Below are positions 49,787 through 60,481 of a stretch of DNA of 64,000 nucleotides, in pieces. Under the pieces are notes generated by a model, which was not told where the DNA came from, made no database searches, and worked only from the letters and a program-made list of their open reading frames with translations. The DNA is from Undaria pinnatifida (Eukaryota; Sar; Phaeophyceae; Laminariales; Alariaceae). The position numbers were made by a program, and so were the translations under genes. The stretch spans positions 3,952,896-4,016,895 of the forward strand of contig JABAKD010000014.1 in assembly GCA_012845835.1 (NCBI GenBank), written 5' to 3'. Numbering within the stretch: position 1 is the stretch's first letter; the number at the start of each line of letters is the position of its first letter.

Positions 49787-49878
49787 GTTAACCCCTTTAG
49801 AGCCCCCGAACCCCTCCCCATACTAAATCCAAGTAATTTTGTCCCAAAAAACGGGTTTCCAGTTGTGAAGGGGTTAAG
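49787..49878 (+). mobile_element. MITE-3 copy, best delimited
   Basis: GTTAACCCCTTTAGAGCCCC at the left and CCAGTTGTGAAGGGGTTAA at the right; 10-bp inverted termini (TTAACCCCTT/AAGGGGTTAA). Interior CATACTAAATCCAAGTAATT. No ORF. Confidence 0.75.
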
Positions 49879-50044
49879 GAGCTCCCGTCGCTCGGATAAC
49901 GCTTCCAGCCAAACCGTCCCACCGCTTATCTTATAACACCAGCACACACGCTCGTGCGGTTCGGACACCCCCCCCCCCCCTGCCCTACTAGCGGCCATAC
50001 TGGTCATTAAGCTAACTCATTGAAGCTGTCATCCATACGCAACT

Positions 50045-50228
50045 CCGCCTTACAAGCGGTTCTTGGTAGGATGCAGCCCGCCCTTCACGCGACTCGCCGA
50101 ACACCTCACGGCGCTTCGCGCTAGGTGCAAGCAATGTCTGCCTGGTCGGTGAAAAAAAAACGAAATGCTCCGTCCCGCCATTGTGGGGATGCGAGGGTCT
50201 ATGGTCATGCCACTACGGCCATGCATGA
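50045..50228 (-). repeat. Dispersed repeat D, minus-strand copy
   Basis: Contains CACCTCACGGCGCTTCGCGC and ends with ACGGCCATGCATGAAA. Short terminal fragments of the same element are at 20126-20180 and 59538-59572. Confidence 0.7.
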
Positions 50229-50324
50229 AAATCGAACACACACACCCTCCACACTATTAAACAGCAGAAAGGGCTGCAAATAAATCATGGTGCAAACAAC
50301 ACCTTTTTTTATTTTTTTTCCCGG

Positions 50325-50575
50325 GCCAGGTCGCAAACCTAAACCCCCGGTTTAGTCATGACGTTTCCAAAATCTCGCGGCAGACCAAGACAAATCGGGC
50401 CGGGGCAGGAGGTGTTCGCTATCTCGTGGGACGGGACGGGTCGGGTCGGGTCGGGTCGGGTCGGGTCGGGTCGGGTCAGAGGTTTTCAAATATGACGGGT
50501 CGGGATGGGGTTTACCGTGACCCGACCCGACTCGACCCGACCCGACCCTCGAAAATAGACCTGACCCGTGAAGAA
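50325..50575. repeat. CCCGACCCG element I, copy 4 with GGGTC array
   Basis: Includes an uninterrupted (GGGTC)n run at about 50428-50472 and GACCCGACCCGACTCGACCC on the other side. Confidence 0.7.
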
Positions 50576-51694
50576 AAAATGGAACGTTTTTCCGTCTGAA
50601 ACCACAAAAGGGGATAGCGCCCAATCCGAAGCAAGAACTATCAGTCGATGAACCGGCCTCCAGTTGGTTCATCGTCAACCATGGCAAAAACCATTCCTTC
50701 CGGGTAGCCCGAAAAGGACAGGTATTCTATGATAATAGTTCGTATGGTAGTTCTCTACGATAAATGATACTTCGTAGTTACTACGACAGTTACTACCAGG
50801 TATGATAATTACTATCATAGTTACTAAGATAGTTACTGTGATCGTTAAAATGGTAATTACTACTATAGTTCGGGCTGTAGGCTGGCTGGACTTCACGACC
50901 ACCTACCAGCTGGGTGGCGGGCAGAACAGCCAACCATAACTAGCTAACGTAAATATCCCTAAAAAAAAAACACCACAAGTCTCGAGCCACAAGCAAGCGC
51001 GTCCGTCGGGGCTAACTACAGAACGGTGCGCCGCTCACATGGCAATGGCAACGACAAGAGCAACGTCAGTCTCGAAACAGCCAACTACAACTAGCTAACT
51101 AGTCCTTCCTGAAAAAAAACACCACCCGTCTCCTCGAACAACAACCAAGCACGTCCGTCAGACGCGAACGTCGCAAAAATGACCAGCACGAAACTGACCG
51201 GTACAAATACGCCGACTGCACAAAAATGACCGCACGCAATCAACTAGCTATATTGCCTAGCCCACTAATAAACTAGCCGGCGACTAAGTTGTAAGCTGCC
51301 CTTGTCCGGTGAAAGTCAGGCCTTGTCAGCAGCAGCCGCACATGTTGTCGAGCGGGCCGCTCCCGTCCGGCTTCATTCGCACCAGGAACCTCAAGCGCGG
51401 CTGCTTTCGGAGGTGCTCCATCAGGGGGTGCCACTTATGGAATAGTTGGTCCGTCTGGCACATCACATCATATCAGGATCGCATCGGAAAAAAGAAAGAA
51501 AGAAAAAACATTAGGAAACCACAGGGGACGTATGTAGGTACGTACGTAAGCAAGCGGTTCCATCATATGGCATAACACCACATCAGCAAAATGAGACAAA
51601 AATGATATTAAATGGGGAAAAAGAGATAAATAGTACAAAACCAGAACGCGCGCATGAGGGGGGAGAGGCACTTGTTATGGAACAGTTGGCCCGC

Positions 51695-51815
51695 CGGACA
51701 CATCACATCACATCACATCACATCACATCACGTCACATCACATCGCATCACATCGCACACCACATCACGTCACGTCACATCACATCACATCACATCACAT
51801 CACATCACATCACAC
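51695..51815. repeat. CATCA pentanucleotide microsatellite
   Basis: (CACAT)n/(CATCA)n for ~115 bp, with a short second block at 51990-52025 followed by CTCGAG. Confidence 0.9.
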
Positions 51816-52474
51816 CGGCTAAAAAAAAACAAAGACAAGAAAGAAAAAAAAAATGGGTTGCGCGACGCGCTTTTCGGCAGCAGTATGGTACCAAATACTC
51901 GTACGTACGTACTGCGGCGCGGTTACATCCGACGGTCGTTGATGATGACACCGCACTTCTTGCGTATTGCAGAACATGGAAGTAAAACCCCATCACATTG
52001 CATCACATCACATCACATCACATCTCGAGTATTTCGTTGAAATTCGTAGTCGCAAGCTGGGTGAAAACTCGAACGCGTGCATCGCCGGACCTCTCTGCGT
52101 GCCCCTAGGCACTGCGACCGCCGATTTCGAGCCCCAGATACACCAAAGTTCGAATGGTTCGTGATAACTAGTAGTCACAAGCACCACCCTCCCCCCCGTT
52201 GCACGCTAGTTTGGCCTCTACAAACTGGTTGCTGGGCTTCGCAGATCGCAGGGAAGGCTATACTTCCATCGCGCGAGCTACGGGGTGTGCATATTCCTAT
52301 CCTGCTCATCACGCATGCCAAGAGATAGGTGCACCACGAAATTTTATGGGGATTTCTCATTAAACTAGTCTCGGCCAAAAACGAAAAAGCTCTGTTCACG
52401 AAAATCCCATGGAGTAGGGTATTCAACGGACACTAACGCAAATATACAATTTTTCTTCTTGATTCGGCGTTTTT

Positions 52475-52577
52475 GAGTTAATAACCATTTTAGAGCCTTA
52501 AAATCCTTCCATATACTAACTTAACAAGTAAATTTGTCCCCAAAAACGGATTTCCAGTTGTTGTTAAGGCGTTAAGC
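52475..52577 (+). mobile_element. MITE-3 copy
   Basis: GTTAATAACCATTTTAGAGC...CCAGTTGTTGTTAAGGCGTTAA, the same interior with a small right-end expansion. Confidence 0.6.
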
Positions 52578-52904
52578 AGCCCCGTCATTCAGAAAAAAAA
52601 AAAAATCCGCCAAAAAGGCACTACCTCTTATCTTAGCACGCGTTTCATGATACGTTTATGGTCGCAGTGTAATGCCCGAATCCCCCAAAACACTCCCCGA
52701 AAATAGGCTTTTCGCGTTTTCCAAACTCTTTCAGGTCTGAAAAAAAGAAATAAAAATGCTACTGAAACCGACGAATATCACCTAACCAGGGGTATATATA
52801 TAGCTCGAGGCCAACCAACCAACCCACGAAAAAAAAACCAGGTTACAAAAACAAAAACAAAAATGGTATACCAGGGATAGGAAAACGTATTCCTACCAGT
52901 AGTA

Positions 52905-53060
52905 ACCTAAACGCTTCGCTGATTTCTTGTGGGTTGGGTCGGCCTCCCAGTGTGACTTTCGACGGTTTCTACACTATTAATATTAAATGTTCTCCTATCC
53001 AACTCCTGCCCAACCAAAGTTGGTACCATAGTTCGCAAACACCCGAAAAACACCAAGCTA
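52905..53060 (+). repeat. Lone unit of the intron-9 satellite
   Basis: GATTTCTTGTGGGTTGGGTC, TTTCGACGGTTTCTACACTA, CCAACTCCTGCCCAACCAAA, GTTCGCAAACACC. Clearly the same unit 46 kb away. Confidence 0.75.
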
Positions 53061-53499
53061 AGGTTATGACCATGGCGTGATACGGGGTGAATATGCCCTC
53101 GTGAAACGTGTGTGGACTTAGGTCCCAAAGGGGGTCCAATATCAACAGCACTAAAAAAAGGTTACCGTCATGACCAGGGATGAGCGTTTGCCGATGCGGG
53201 TCGCGAACGATTCGGGAGCGGTTCGCAAATCCACGCGGGAGGTGCTCGGTGAAAGAATTGCCGTTCCTTGACAACAGAAACGCCTCCAAATCATTGCTGG
53301 AATCCTATAGGAATCCTCTCCATTTTTTGTGTCGTCACAGGGGAATGATCTTAACGTTCCATCTCCTACCGCAAGTTTTTGGTGGCGGTTCTTGAGTGCG
53401 GTTCTCGCAATTTGGTCACTTTTGCGGTATTTCCGCTCTTAAAGGCTCGCACTTAAATATGCTGAAAAACGTGCGCCTGGTATGATCATTAGCGCTCAC

Positions 53500-55391
53500 C
53501 TGAAAATAGGGCACCCTGTGGTCCGGAACCTGTACGTGGACCTGGAAAGAAGGGCTGATCGAGTGGAAGCTCAGTCCGTACACCTGGGCGGCGGGTTGGC
53601 GGGGAGGGGGGTAGGGGGAGGAGGCATATAGGTACATCAGGTGTCTGGGGCAGCACGAGTGTGAAAACACAGGCAGCCACGGCCCGAACTTGGCAAAGCA
53701 GTAGAACGAGAACATTGTAATACCCCTCCCTGTAGCATGTGCCCGTTACGCGACAGACAGGAAGGCAAACATGCAGGCAGACAGGCAGGCGCCCCTCGCA
53801 GGGCCCCCCAGAGCCCCCCGAGGAGAGCCGGGAGAGCGCAGGAGGCCAGTGGGAGTAGCGTCCAAGGTTGGGAGGGGGGGTAACGTCGAAGCGGTTATTG
53901 CAGCTAGCACTGCAGTTAGAGGGGGGTATCGTCTCGAAGCTTTCGACATAGCGTGGGATGAATCAATATCCTGTCGAAACCGTACTGGCTCATACACGCA
54001 CACGAACACGTACCTGGCTGCAGGACCTTCCGCCGACCGTCTGAATCATGAGCCGGTGGAGGGGAAGAGCGGACTCTGTGACCGCCCCCCCTTGGCTTCC
54101 TCCAGCCGCCACCCCGGTTCCCTCTGCGGGGGAGGAAGCCGCTGACGCGTCCTTGTTGGCGGCAGTCTCCGGCCTTAACACGAGCCTGAATTTTAGCGTG
54201 TCCACCTCGTCATCGAAGGATTCATCATCTTCCACCTGGTATGGCCAGTACAGTGGTACGATAGGCGCACCAACAAAGTTGAAAAAAAAATCGTGCTTAC
54301 CAGCGACCGCTACAGTCAATCCTACCAGATTATTATCGGCCTACGCTCAAATGGATAAAGATATTCGCCGTCTTATGTATGCGATGTACGTGCAGTGTAT
54401 GTATGCGCAGCATGTATCATATGTGCGGTGTATGTATGCGCTGTATGCGCGGTGTACGTATGCAATGTATGTGCCGTGCATGTGCGATATAGGAGCTATT
54501 GGCAATATGCACGGCGTATGTATGCGCTGTATATGCCGCGTATGTGTGCGCTGTATGCGCGATGTATGTATGCGTGGCATGTACCGCGTACGTGTCGTCA
54601 GTATCTGCCGTGTATGAGAGTCGCGAGCAGTTTGCGCGTTATATGTATGTCTTGTACATGCGCGTATGAATTCGGGGTGTGTGTCGTGGATGTATGCGCT
54701 GTGTTAAATGTATGCGACGTACGGGTATGTGCCGTGCATATATGAGCGGTATGTGCCGCGTACATATGTATGCGCGCAACACACCAAGCTGTATGCGCCG
54801 TGTACTTCTGCTCCCTCTATAGTGTCGGTATGTGCCAGCAGGAAACACCGGCACTATAACGGCAACTACGGCACTACTCCGCATACTGCCAGTACTAGTT
54901 GTTCCCATCTGTGGCAAGCAATCTCAGCACTATATCGCGCAACCGGCACTACTCAACCGGTACTGTAGAGTGACCACTGCTGTGTGCACGATGTATGTAT
55001 GCGCTGTATGCGCTGTACACATGTATGCGTGGTATACACCTTGTCTGCACGACGCGGGGTGGACGAAGCTTGTACAGGATGTGTTTCAAGTGCACGGTAT
55101 GTCATATCGGAACTGACCTTGCACACGAGCTTAACACTGAGAAGAAATAGGGTAGCCATTAGCGCGCGTCCCTGTTAGCCGCCGAAAAAAAAGATACCCT
55201 ACATTATGTGACGAAAAGCGCTAAGGTTAGGTCTATCCTTGTATTATTAGCATTCTTACCTCATAGTCTATCCTGACCATGGCGGAGCTAGTGGAGGAAC
55301 TGGGGGACTCCAAGAACGTCCACATCGTTTCCGGCCTCCACGAGAACTCCACCACAAAATTCTTCGCGAGGGGGTCGGCTAGCTGCTCCAC
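53500..55391 (-). CDS. Unassigned multi-exon gene, faint TMEM231-like pattern (partial)
   Basis: Four exon-like blocks with GT-AG borders, all phase 0: 55391-55260 (44 codons, VEQLADPLAKNFVVEFSWRP through VRIDYE, donor GTAAGA), a possible 12-nt micro-exon 55129-55118 (LVCK), 54235-54014 (74 codons, VEDDESFDDEVDTLKFRLVL through RSCSQ, donor GTACGT) and 53583-53500 (28 codons, VYGLSFHSISPSFQ through VPYFQ, donor GTGAGC). The ExD..DDEVDTLKF.L.L pattern followed by VYGL recalls TMEM231, a ciliary transition-zone membrane protein. Similarity is weak, no membrane segment is visible in these exons, and both ends are missing. The third block has an Ala/Ser/Gly-rich insert after RPE. Could be another family. 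Confidence 0.4.
54345..55060. repeat. TATGTATGCGCTGTATGCGC degenerate array
   Basis: Units of ~12-18 bp (TATGCGCBGTRTATGTATGC) with a TAGTGCCGG-type insert at 54825-54970. It lies in an intron of the putative TMEM231-like gene. All frames are Cys/Tyr/Met-rich and are treated as non-coding. Confidence 0.75.
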
Positions 55392-55632
55392 CTAAACGGG
55401 CACCACATCGGGGGGACGGTGGAGTGGGAAGTTGTAAAACCCGGGAACGGGTGGTAAAACCCCGGGGGGGGGGGGGGAGCGGCGACGCATGCTAAGGTAA
55501 GGAGGGCACCTAATTTTTTAGAAGCTCCTCACCGAATCGAAAAATGCCGTTGACAAACGCGGGGGAGGGCAAGCGGACGAAATAAATAAGGAAAAAGAGT
55601 GACAACAACACAGGGAAGGTGGGGCGGGGGGG

Positions 55633-55945
55633 GGGGGGACTCATTTGTTGCTTGCCTTAGTCGTTTGGCCATTGACCACGCACCTCTTTCGAGACGGGGG
55701 GGCGGGGGGGGGGGGGGGGGGGGGGGGGGGGGTCCTATCAACAGGGGGGGCGGGCGCACGACGAACTGCAGGCGCATAGGACAACAAGAGGGAGGGGTTG
55801 CACACCATCTGGGGAACGAACGGCGGAATGTGAGTAGGGAGTGGTAAAAACCGGGGAGGGCGGGGGGGGGGGGGGCGTACTCATTTGTTGCTTGCCTTGT
55901 AGTCATTTGGCCATTGACCACGCATCCCTTTCGAGACGGAGCACG
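55633..55945 (+). repeat. Block J, two copies with poly-G runs
   Basis: TCATTTGTTGCTTGCCTTAG and TTTGGCCATTGACCACGCA occur twice, each preceded by a G-run. A run of about 24-28 G with one C lies at 55705-55733. No gene visible. Confidence 0.6.
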
Positions 55946-56374
55946 GGCGGTGAGGGGGAGGGAAGGAAAACTAAATGGGGAAGGGAAGCGAAGGATACAT
56001 TCATTTTCGTGACGCATACTATAATGGAAGCGCACCTACACTATATGACGCTCCAAAACCCGAGGAGCTCTACCACTTGCCACAAACATGGCTTGGAGAA
56101 AAACACGAACAGCTCAATCTGATGGACAATCTGATGGCCTAGGTACATCGAATATTTTTTGTAACACGCGAGTCTTGTATTTCAACGTCAACGATGTTGG
56201 GAGGTCCCACGGTGGGGAGCCACCTCGTCAGTCAAAAGTATATGGGGCAACAAGGGCTACCCCTGTCGCGGCAGGCTATACGGCGGAGGGGAAGGGAAAG
56301 ACGAATTGCTTGGGGTAGAGAAAGGAAGGACGCATAGATGGTCGAGGGAGGTGGGAGAGAGGAGGGTCACGCGA

Positions 56375-56685
56375 GAAACAACAGCAGCAACAGCAACAAC
56401 CATCACCACACCGTCAGCGGCACTGACAGCAAACCGGCACCCACATCGACACCGACAGCAACAGCAGCAGCAGAGCCACCACCAGCAACAACAACAGCAA
56501 CAGTAACAATAGCAGCACCAATCAGCAATAGCAACAGCAACAACAACAACAACAACAAACAGCAAACAGCAAACAGCAAACAACAAACAACAAACAACAA
56601 ACAACAAACAACAAACAACAAACAACAAGCAACAAACAACAAACCACAAACAACAAACAACAAACAACAACACCCACCTCGAGCC
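56375..56685. repeat. CAACAG and AAACAAC microsatellites
   Basis: (AACAGC)n-type then (AACAAAC)n. The complement gives a false Cys/Leu-rich frame. Confidence 0.9.
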
Positions 56686-56689
56686 AAGT

Positions 56690-58075
56690 AACGCCCGCCG
56701 ATTCCAGGTCTTCTGCTGTTCTGAAGGAGATGCCTGTCCTACCCTGCCCCATAGACGAGACCATCTCCAGCTTCGCTCCTGACATTACATATACCAAACG
56801 TTAGTTCCAGCAGTCGAAAAAACATTTGCTTGAGACGTGGGCCATTCTTCAGAAAACGGTATACCGGAGAGGTAGGATTCGGTTTACCGTAAAGGTTTGT
56901 CGGTTCGCTATGCCTTGAGTTGATTCTTTGCTCTGCATATACCGTCAACTGGCGCAAAAGCCGTCGGTATACCGTTTGATGGATTGGTTTCGCTTCTGAC
57001 GGGTGTGTTTCGAGTTTTGACTGTAGATTCCCTAGGTTGACACCTAGCGAATTACTTGGATACCTCAGCAATCTGAGCGCTTGATGCACGCAAATAGAGA
57101 CAAATAAGCAGAACTGTTACGCTCAAAACTAACGAATTTGACACCAACCCAAGCACTAAATTCACGAAAAACAACAGCATGCAAATAACATGGGGGGGGG
57201 AGGGGGCGGGTGGAAAAAAACGACACAAATTTCTGCCTGGTTGACCACGCCAGCGATTACCTTGTTCCTACTTACGTTCTAAGCAATAACACGCGACTCG
57301 CTCGCATTCCGCGTGGGCTTGCTGACCTGCACGTGACGTCTTCTTCAAGACTAAACGTCATTTGCTGCTGTCTTCGTTTTTATCCCCTATTTCTGACCCC
57401 GATCCCCGCCACAAACATTCCACTTTTTCGATACCGTAAACCTCGTTTTTTCCCCGCCACTACGTACTGTGTTGGCGGAGACCAGTATTGCGACTACGGA
57501 CAAGAGCCTATATCCTACAGTACATACTTTTTCAGTAGAATTAGTAAAAAAGAACGAGCGAGAGAAACCCACCAATGCGTTTCTACCAAGGGGAGAGGGA
57601 GGGGAGGGCAGGGGGTAGGTCACCTGCAGGCGTTTTGACGAAACGGTTCAAAACGCGAGATAAACCCAATACTGCATTATATTAAGGGAAGAGGGGGGGG
57701 TGGGCTAGGTTACCTGCGGCCGATTTGGCGTAGCTTCTCGCTGTGGCAGCCGACGCGTAAGGGTGGATGTAAAACGTAGGGGAAGAACGCCGCAAAGAGA
57801 GGTGGAAACCCAAGGGGGTGATGCTGTTATCTCCCGCCGACTGTTTTTCTTCTGATATTGATCGGTAGTGCTGCGCGGCCAAATAAAAGTGGAAGTGGAA
57901 GAGAAACAAAGCAAAAGAGCAAGGACAGCAGATTAATTAGATCGATGCGAACCCAGAAGGAGGTGCCGAAGGGAATAGGGAGCAGAAGGTGGCATAAACA
58001 TTTCAGCTCGAAAACATTTTCCAGGATTTGTCCATTTTTTCCGCACTTTCCAACGAAATTTCGACAATATTTCCC
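56690..58075. other. Region without recognised gene
   Basis: Minus-strand open stretches at 56739-57089 and 57387-57623 have no recognised motif. G-runs at 57191 and 57690. Confidence 0.4.
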
Positions 58076-58079
58076 CCAC

Positions 58080-58209
58080 CACCATGGCGTTGCCCCTTTT
58101 CACGGCTCCCATCAACCCACAACACGCCTTCCCCACCCTCAAAACCTCCGCTGTGCCCAGTAAAGGCACGGCTCAAAACAACGCTCCGGGCTCCCTCGCA
58201 GCTGCAAAC
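58080..58209 (-). pseudogene. F-box-like exon copy 4
   Basis: Reads PLLGTAEVLRVGKACCGLMG then AVKRGNAMV before GTGGGG. A CGA to TGA change just upstream makes a stop in the aligned frame. The most distant of the three tandem copies; intron-type sequence rich in TTTCCAACGAA separates the units. Confidence 0.65.
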
Positions 58210-58395
58210 AACCTCCTACCGCAACACATAAACATGCTCCATGAATTTTCAATTTCTCCAATTTTCCAACGGCACTTTCACTTGTTCCGACGAAATTTTC
58301 GAATTTTCAATTATTCCAACGAAACTTGCAATTTTTCCAACAAATTTTTCAGAGTATCCACTTTTTGAACGAATTTTTGATAACTTTTCCCTGAC

Positions 58396-58510
58396 CTCCA
58401 CGGCGTCGCCCCCTTCCACGGCCCCCCTCAATCATCAACACGCCTCCCCTAAAAAGTTCTAGGAAAAGCATGGCTCGAAAAAACGCTCCGGGCACCCTCG
58501 CAGCTGCAAC
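58396..58510 (-). pseudogene. F-box-like exon copy 3
   Basis: Keeps the CGAGGGTGCCCGG start and the GGGGGCGACGCC end with a GTCAGG donor. About 14 nt are lost in the GGCACAGCGGAGG core, removing the LGTAEV segment and shifting frame. Confidence 0.6.
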
Positions 58511-58637
58511 AAATCTCTGACCGCAAAAATCAAAACATGTTCCATGAAATTTTCAAAATTTCAAAATTTTCCATATAAACTCGAAATTTTTCCCAACGAA
58601 AGTTACGAAACGTTGATAACTTTAACCTTTCCCTCAC

Positions 58638-58770
58638 CTCAACGGCGTCGCCCCTTTCCACGGCCCGCCTCAACCCACAACACGCCTCCCCCAAACCTCA
58701 AAACTTCGGCTGTGCCCAGGAAAAGCATGGCTAGAAAAAAAAACACTCCGGGCACCCTCGCAGCTACAAC
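58638..58770 (-). pseudogene. F-box-like exon copy 2
   Basis: Close copy of the exon 3' part (MLFLGTAEVLRF) with an intact donor (GAG|GTGAGG). One extra G in a G-run after GGTTTG shifts the frame, and the T-run in place of TTCCGA changes residues. The reading frame then ends at the former Glu codon. Confidence 0.65.
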
Positions 58771-58935
58771 CTTCCTTGTACCGCAAAAAATAAAACGTGT
58801 CATGAAAAATTCAAATTTCCCAAAAAAACAAGAAATAAATTTTCCAAATTTTCCAACCAAACTTCATTTTTTTCCAACGAATTTTCCAAAAACAATCTAA
58901 ACTTTCAACGAGATATCGATAATTTTTCTCTTCAC

Positions 58936-59233
58936 CTCGATGGCGTCGCCCCCTTCCACGGCCCCCCTCAACCCACGACACGCCTCCCCGACCCTCAAAA
59001 CCTCCGCTGTGCCCAGGAAAAGCATGGTTCGGAAAAACGCCTCGGGCACCCTCGCCGCCACAACCTCCAGCACTGTCTCGGGGCGGACAGCCTCGTGCAA
59101 CGTTACCCCAACGTCCATTAACGATGCTGATGTTGACGGCAATGATGATGGTGACGACGCCGGTCGACCATTGCCACCGCCACCCCCGGCGGGTAGGTCC
59201 CCGCGCGATGGGATCGTTCTTGATATTACGGCT
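58936..59233 (-). CDS. F-box-like domain exon
   Basis: An open exon ending GGDAIE with donor GTGAAG at 58935. The 3' part reads RVPEAFFRTMLFLGTAEVLR then VGEACRGLRGAVEGGD. The 'hydrophobic..L....VLRV...CR.LR' spacing is that of an F-box, which binds Skp1 in SCF ubiquitin ligases. The upstream half (Gly/Ser/Pro-rich, then MDVGVTLHEAVRPETVLEVV) is not diagnostic. The acceptor near 59234 (CAACACAG) is a guess. Three decayed tandem copies follow at ~300-bp spacing. Domain assignment is by pattern only. Confidence 0.45.
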
Positions 59234-59254
59234 CTGTGTTGGTCGTTATTCGCA

Positions 59255-59585
59255 AAGTATGAGGGGGGAAGGGGGGGGGAAGGGGGAGGGGTTTTACCTT
59301 CCACCTGATGGGATCGCTGTACAAAATATACGGCTCTCTTGTGCGGGTATTTTACAGGGAATGAAGGGGGGGGGGGGTCATATTTGGTCAAGTATGACGG
59401 CGAGGGGGGAGAAGGCGGGGTCATATTTGTAAAGTATGACGACAGGTGGGGGAGGAGGGGCTTGGGAGGGGGGAGGGGTGCCGTTGTTTGAACCACGAGC
59501 AGGGGGGGGGGGGGGGGGGGGGAGGGGTGTACTCGACATTCATGCATGGCCGTAGTTGTATGACCATACATCTACACGGGAAAAG

Positions 59586-59618
<33 letters not shown>

Positions 59619-59870
59619 ACAGCAAAAACGAAAGACGCGTTGAAAAACATGAAAATAAATATGCCCCATGATACCTCCACATTCACCGCTGCCGCAACAC
59701 TATTTGTTTTATACCCCTCGTCGTTGGAAATTTCTGCACCGTCTGCAAAAAAACGTGGACACAAGTCACAGGGCGACCTCAATCCGCCCAGAACGCGTGC
59801 AACATACCTGGTAGCCCATAGGACTAGGTACCAGGGGGGGGAGGGGGGGGGGGGGGGGAGACGCCTGTGA
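59255..59870. repeat. Cluster of very long G-runs
   Basis: GGGGAGGGGG-type tract plus pure runs at ~59366-59376, 59503-59522, ~59588-59617 (about 30 G) and ~59837-59859. Includes a fragment of repeat D at 59538. Confidence 0.85.
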
Positions 59871-60370
59871 CCACGGCTTGTCCAGAAGGTCGTTTCAGGG
59901 TAAAAACCTATTCCTAGTTGAGTTGGCAAGCAAAAAGTGATGATAAACTGAAAAGAAAAAGGGTAAAAAATATATTTGTATCACCAGATAAACTGCCGAA
60001 TATCATTCAAGTGTATACCAGGTACTACTGCTAATGTTTTCTAATGGTATTCGGCAAAATAAACCTGTACATGAATTTGTTCATCGTGTTAAAAAGTGAC
60101 CTTTTTCGTCAAGGTCAATTTTTTCGGTCAAGTACAGAGCTTTTCAGGGAAGGAAAAGACCTCGGGAAAATTACACATACCCGCTACCCCCCCCCCCCCA
60201 CACCCCCCCCGGGTGCCCCGTCTCGGAAGGAATGCGTGGTCAATGGTCAAATGAATAAGACAAGCAACAAATGAGTACGCCCCCCCCCCCCTGCCTCACC
60301 CCACCCCATCCCTCCCCCACTCCACCTCCCCACCCCCATGCCCCCCCGCCCCAACCCCCCTCGCGCTCGC

Positions 60371-60481
60371 CTTGAGGTGGAATTGAAACCCTCTTCCAAG
60401 AAAGCCCTGTCCAGCTTCTTCCCGATGAACACGATCCGGCAGCTTCGGTCCTCGCCGTCGCCCCAACGCCCCGCCTCCCGC
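60371..60481 (-). CDS. CobW_C exon with IVFIG motif
   Basis: Acceptor TGTTCTCAG|G followed by REAGRWGDGEDRSCRIVFIG and KKLDRAFLEEGF, the 'RLVFIG..LD...L...F' terminal motif of the family. The 3' border (60371, GC donor) is tentative; no close GT donor is in frame. Confidence 0.8.

Larger units (their letters stand above)
50580..52900. other. Region without recognised gene
   Basis: ATAGTTACTA-type AT-rich repeats (50730-50880), A-rich stretches, the CATCA microsatellite, a MITE-3 copy and a MITE-1 right end (52620-52640). Nothing exon-like was recognised. Confidence 0.45.

Noticed and set aside
54048..54745. Cys/Tyr/Met-rich repeat protein
   Set aside because: Translation of the TATGTATGCGC array; no signal peptide or constant cysteine spacing.
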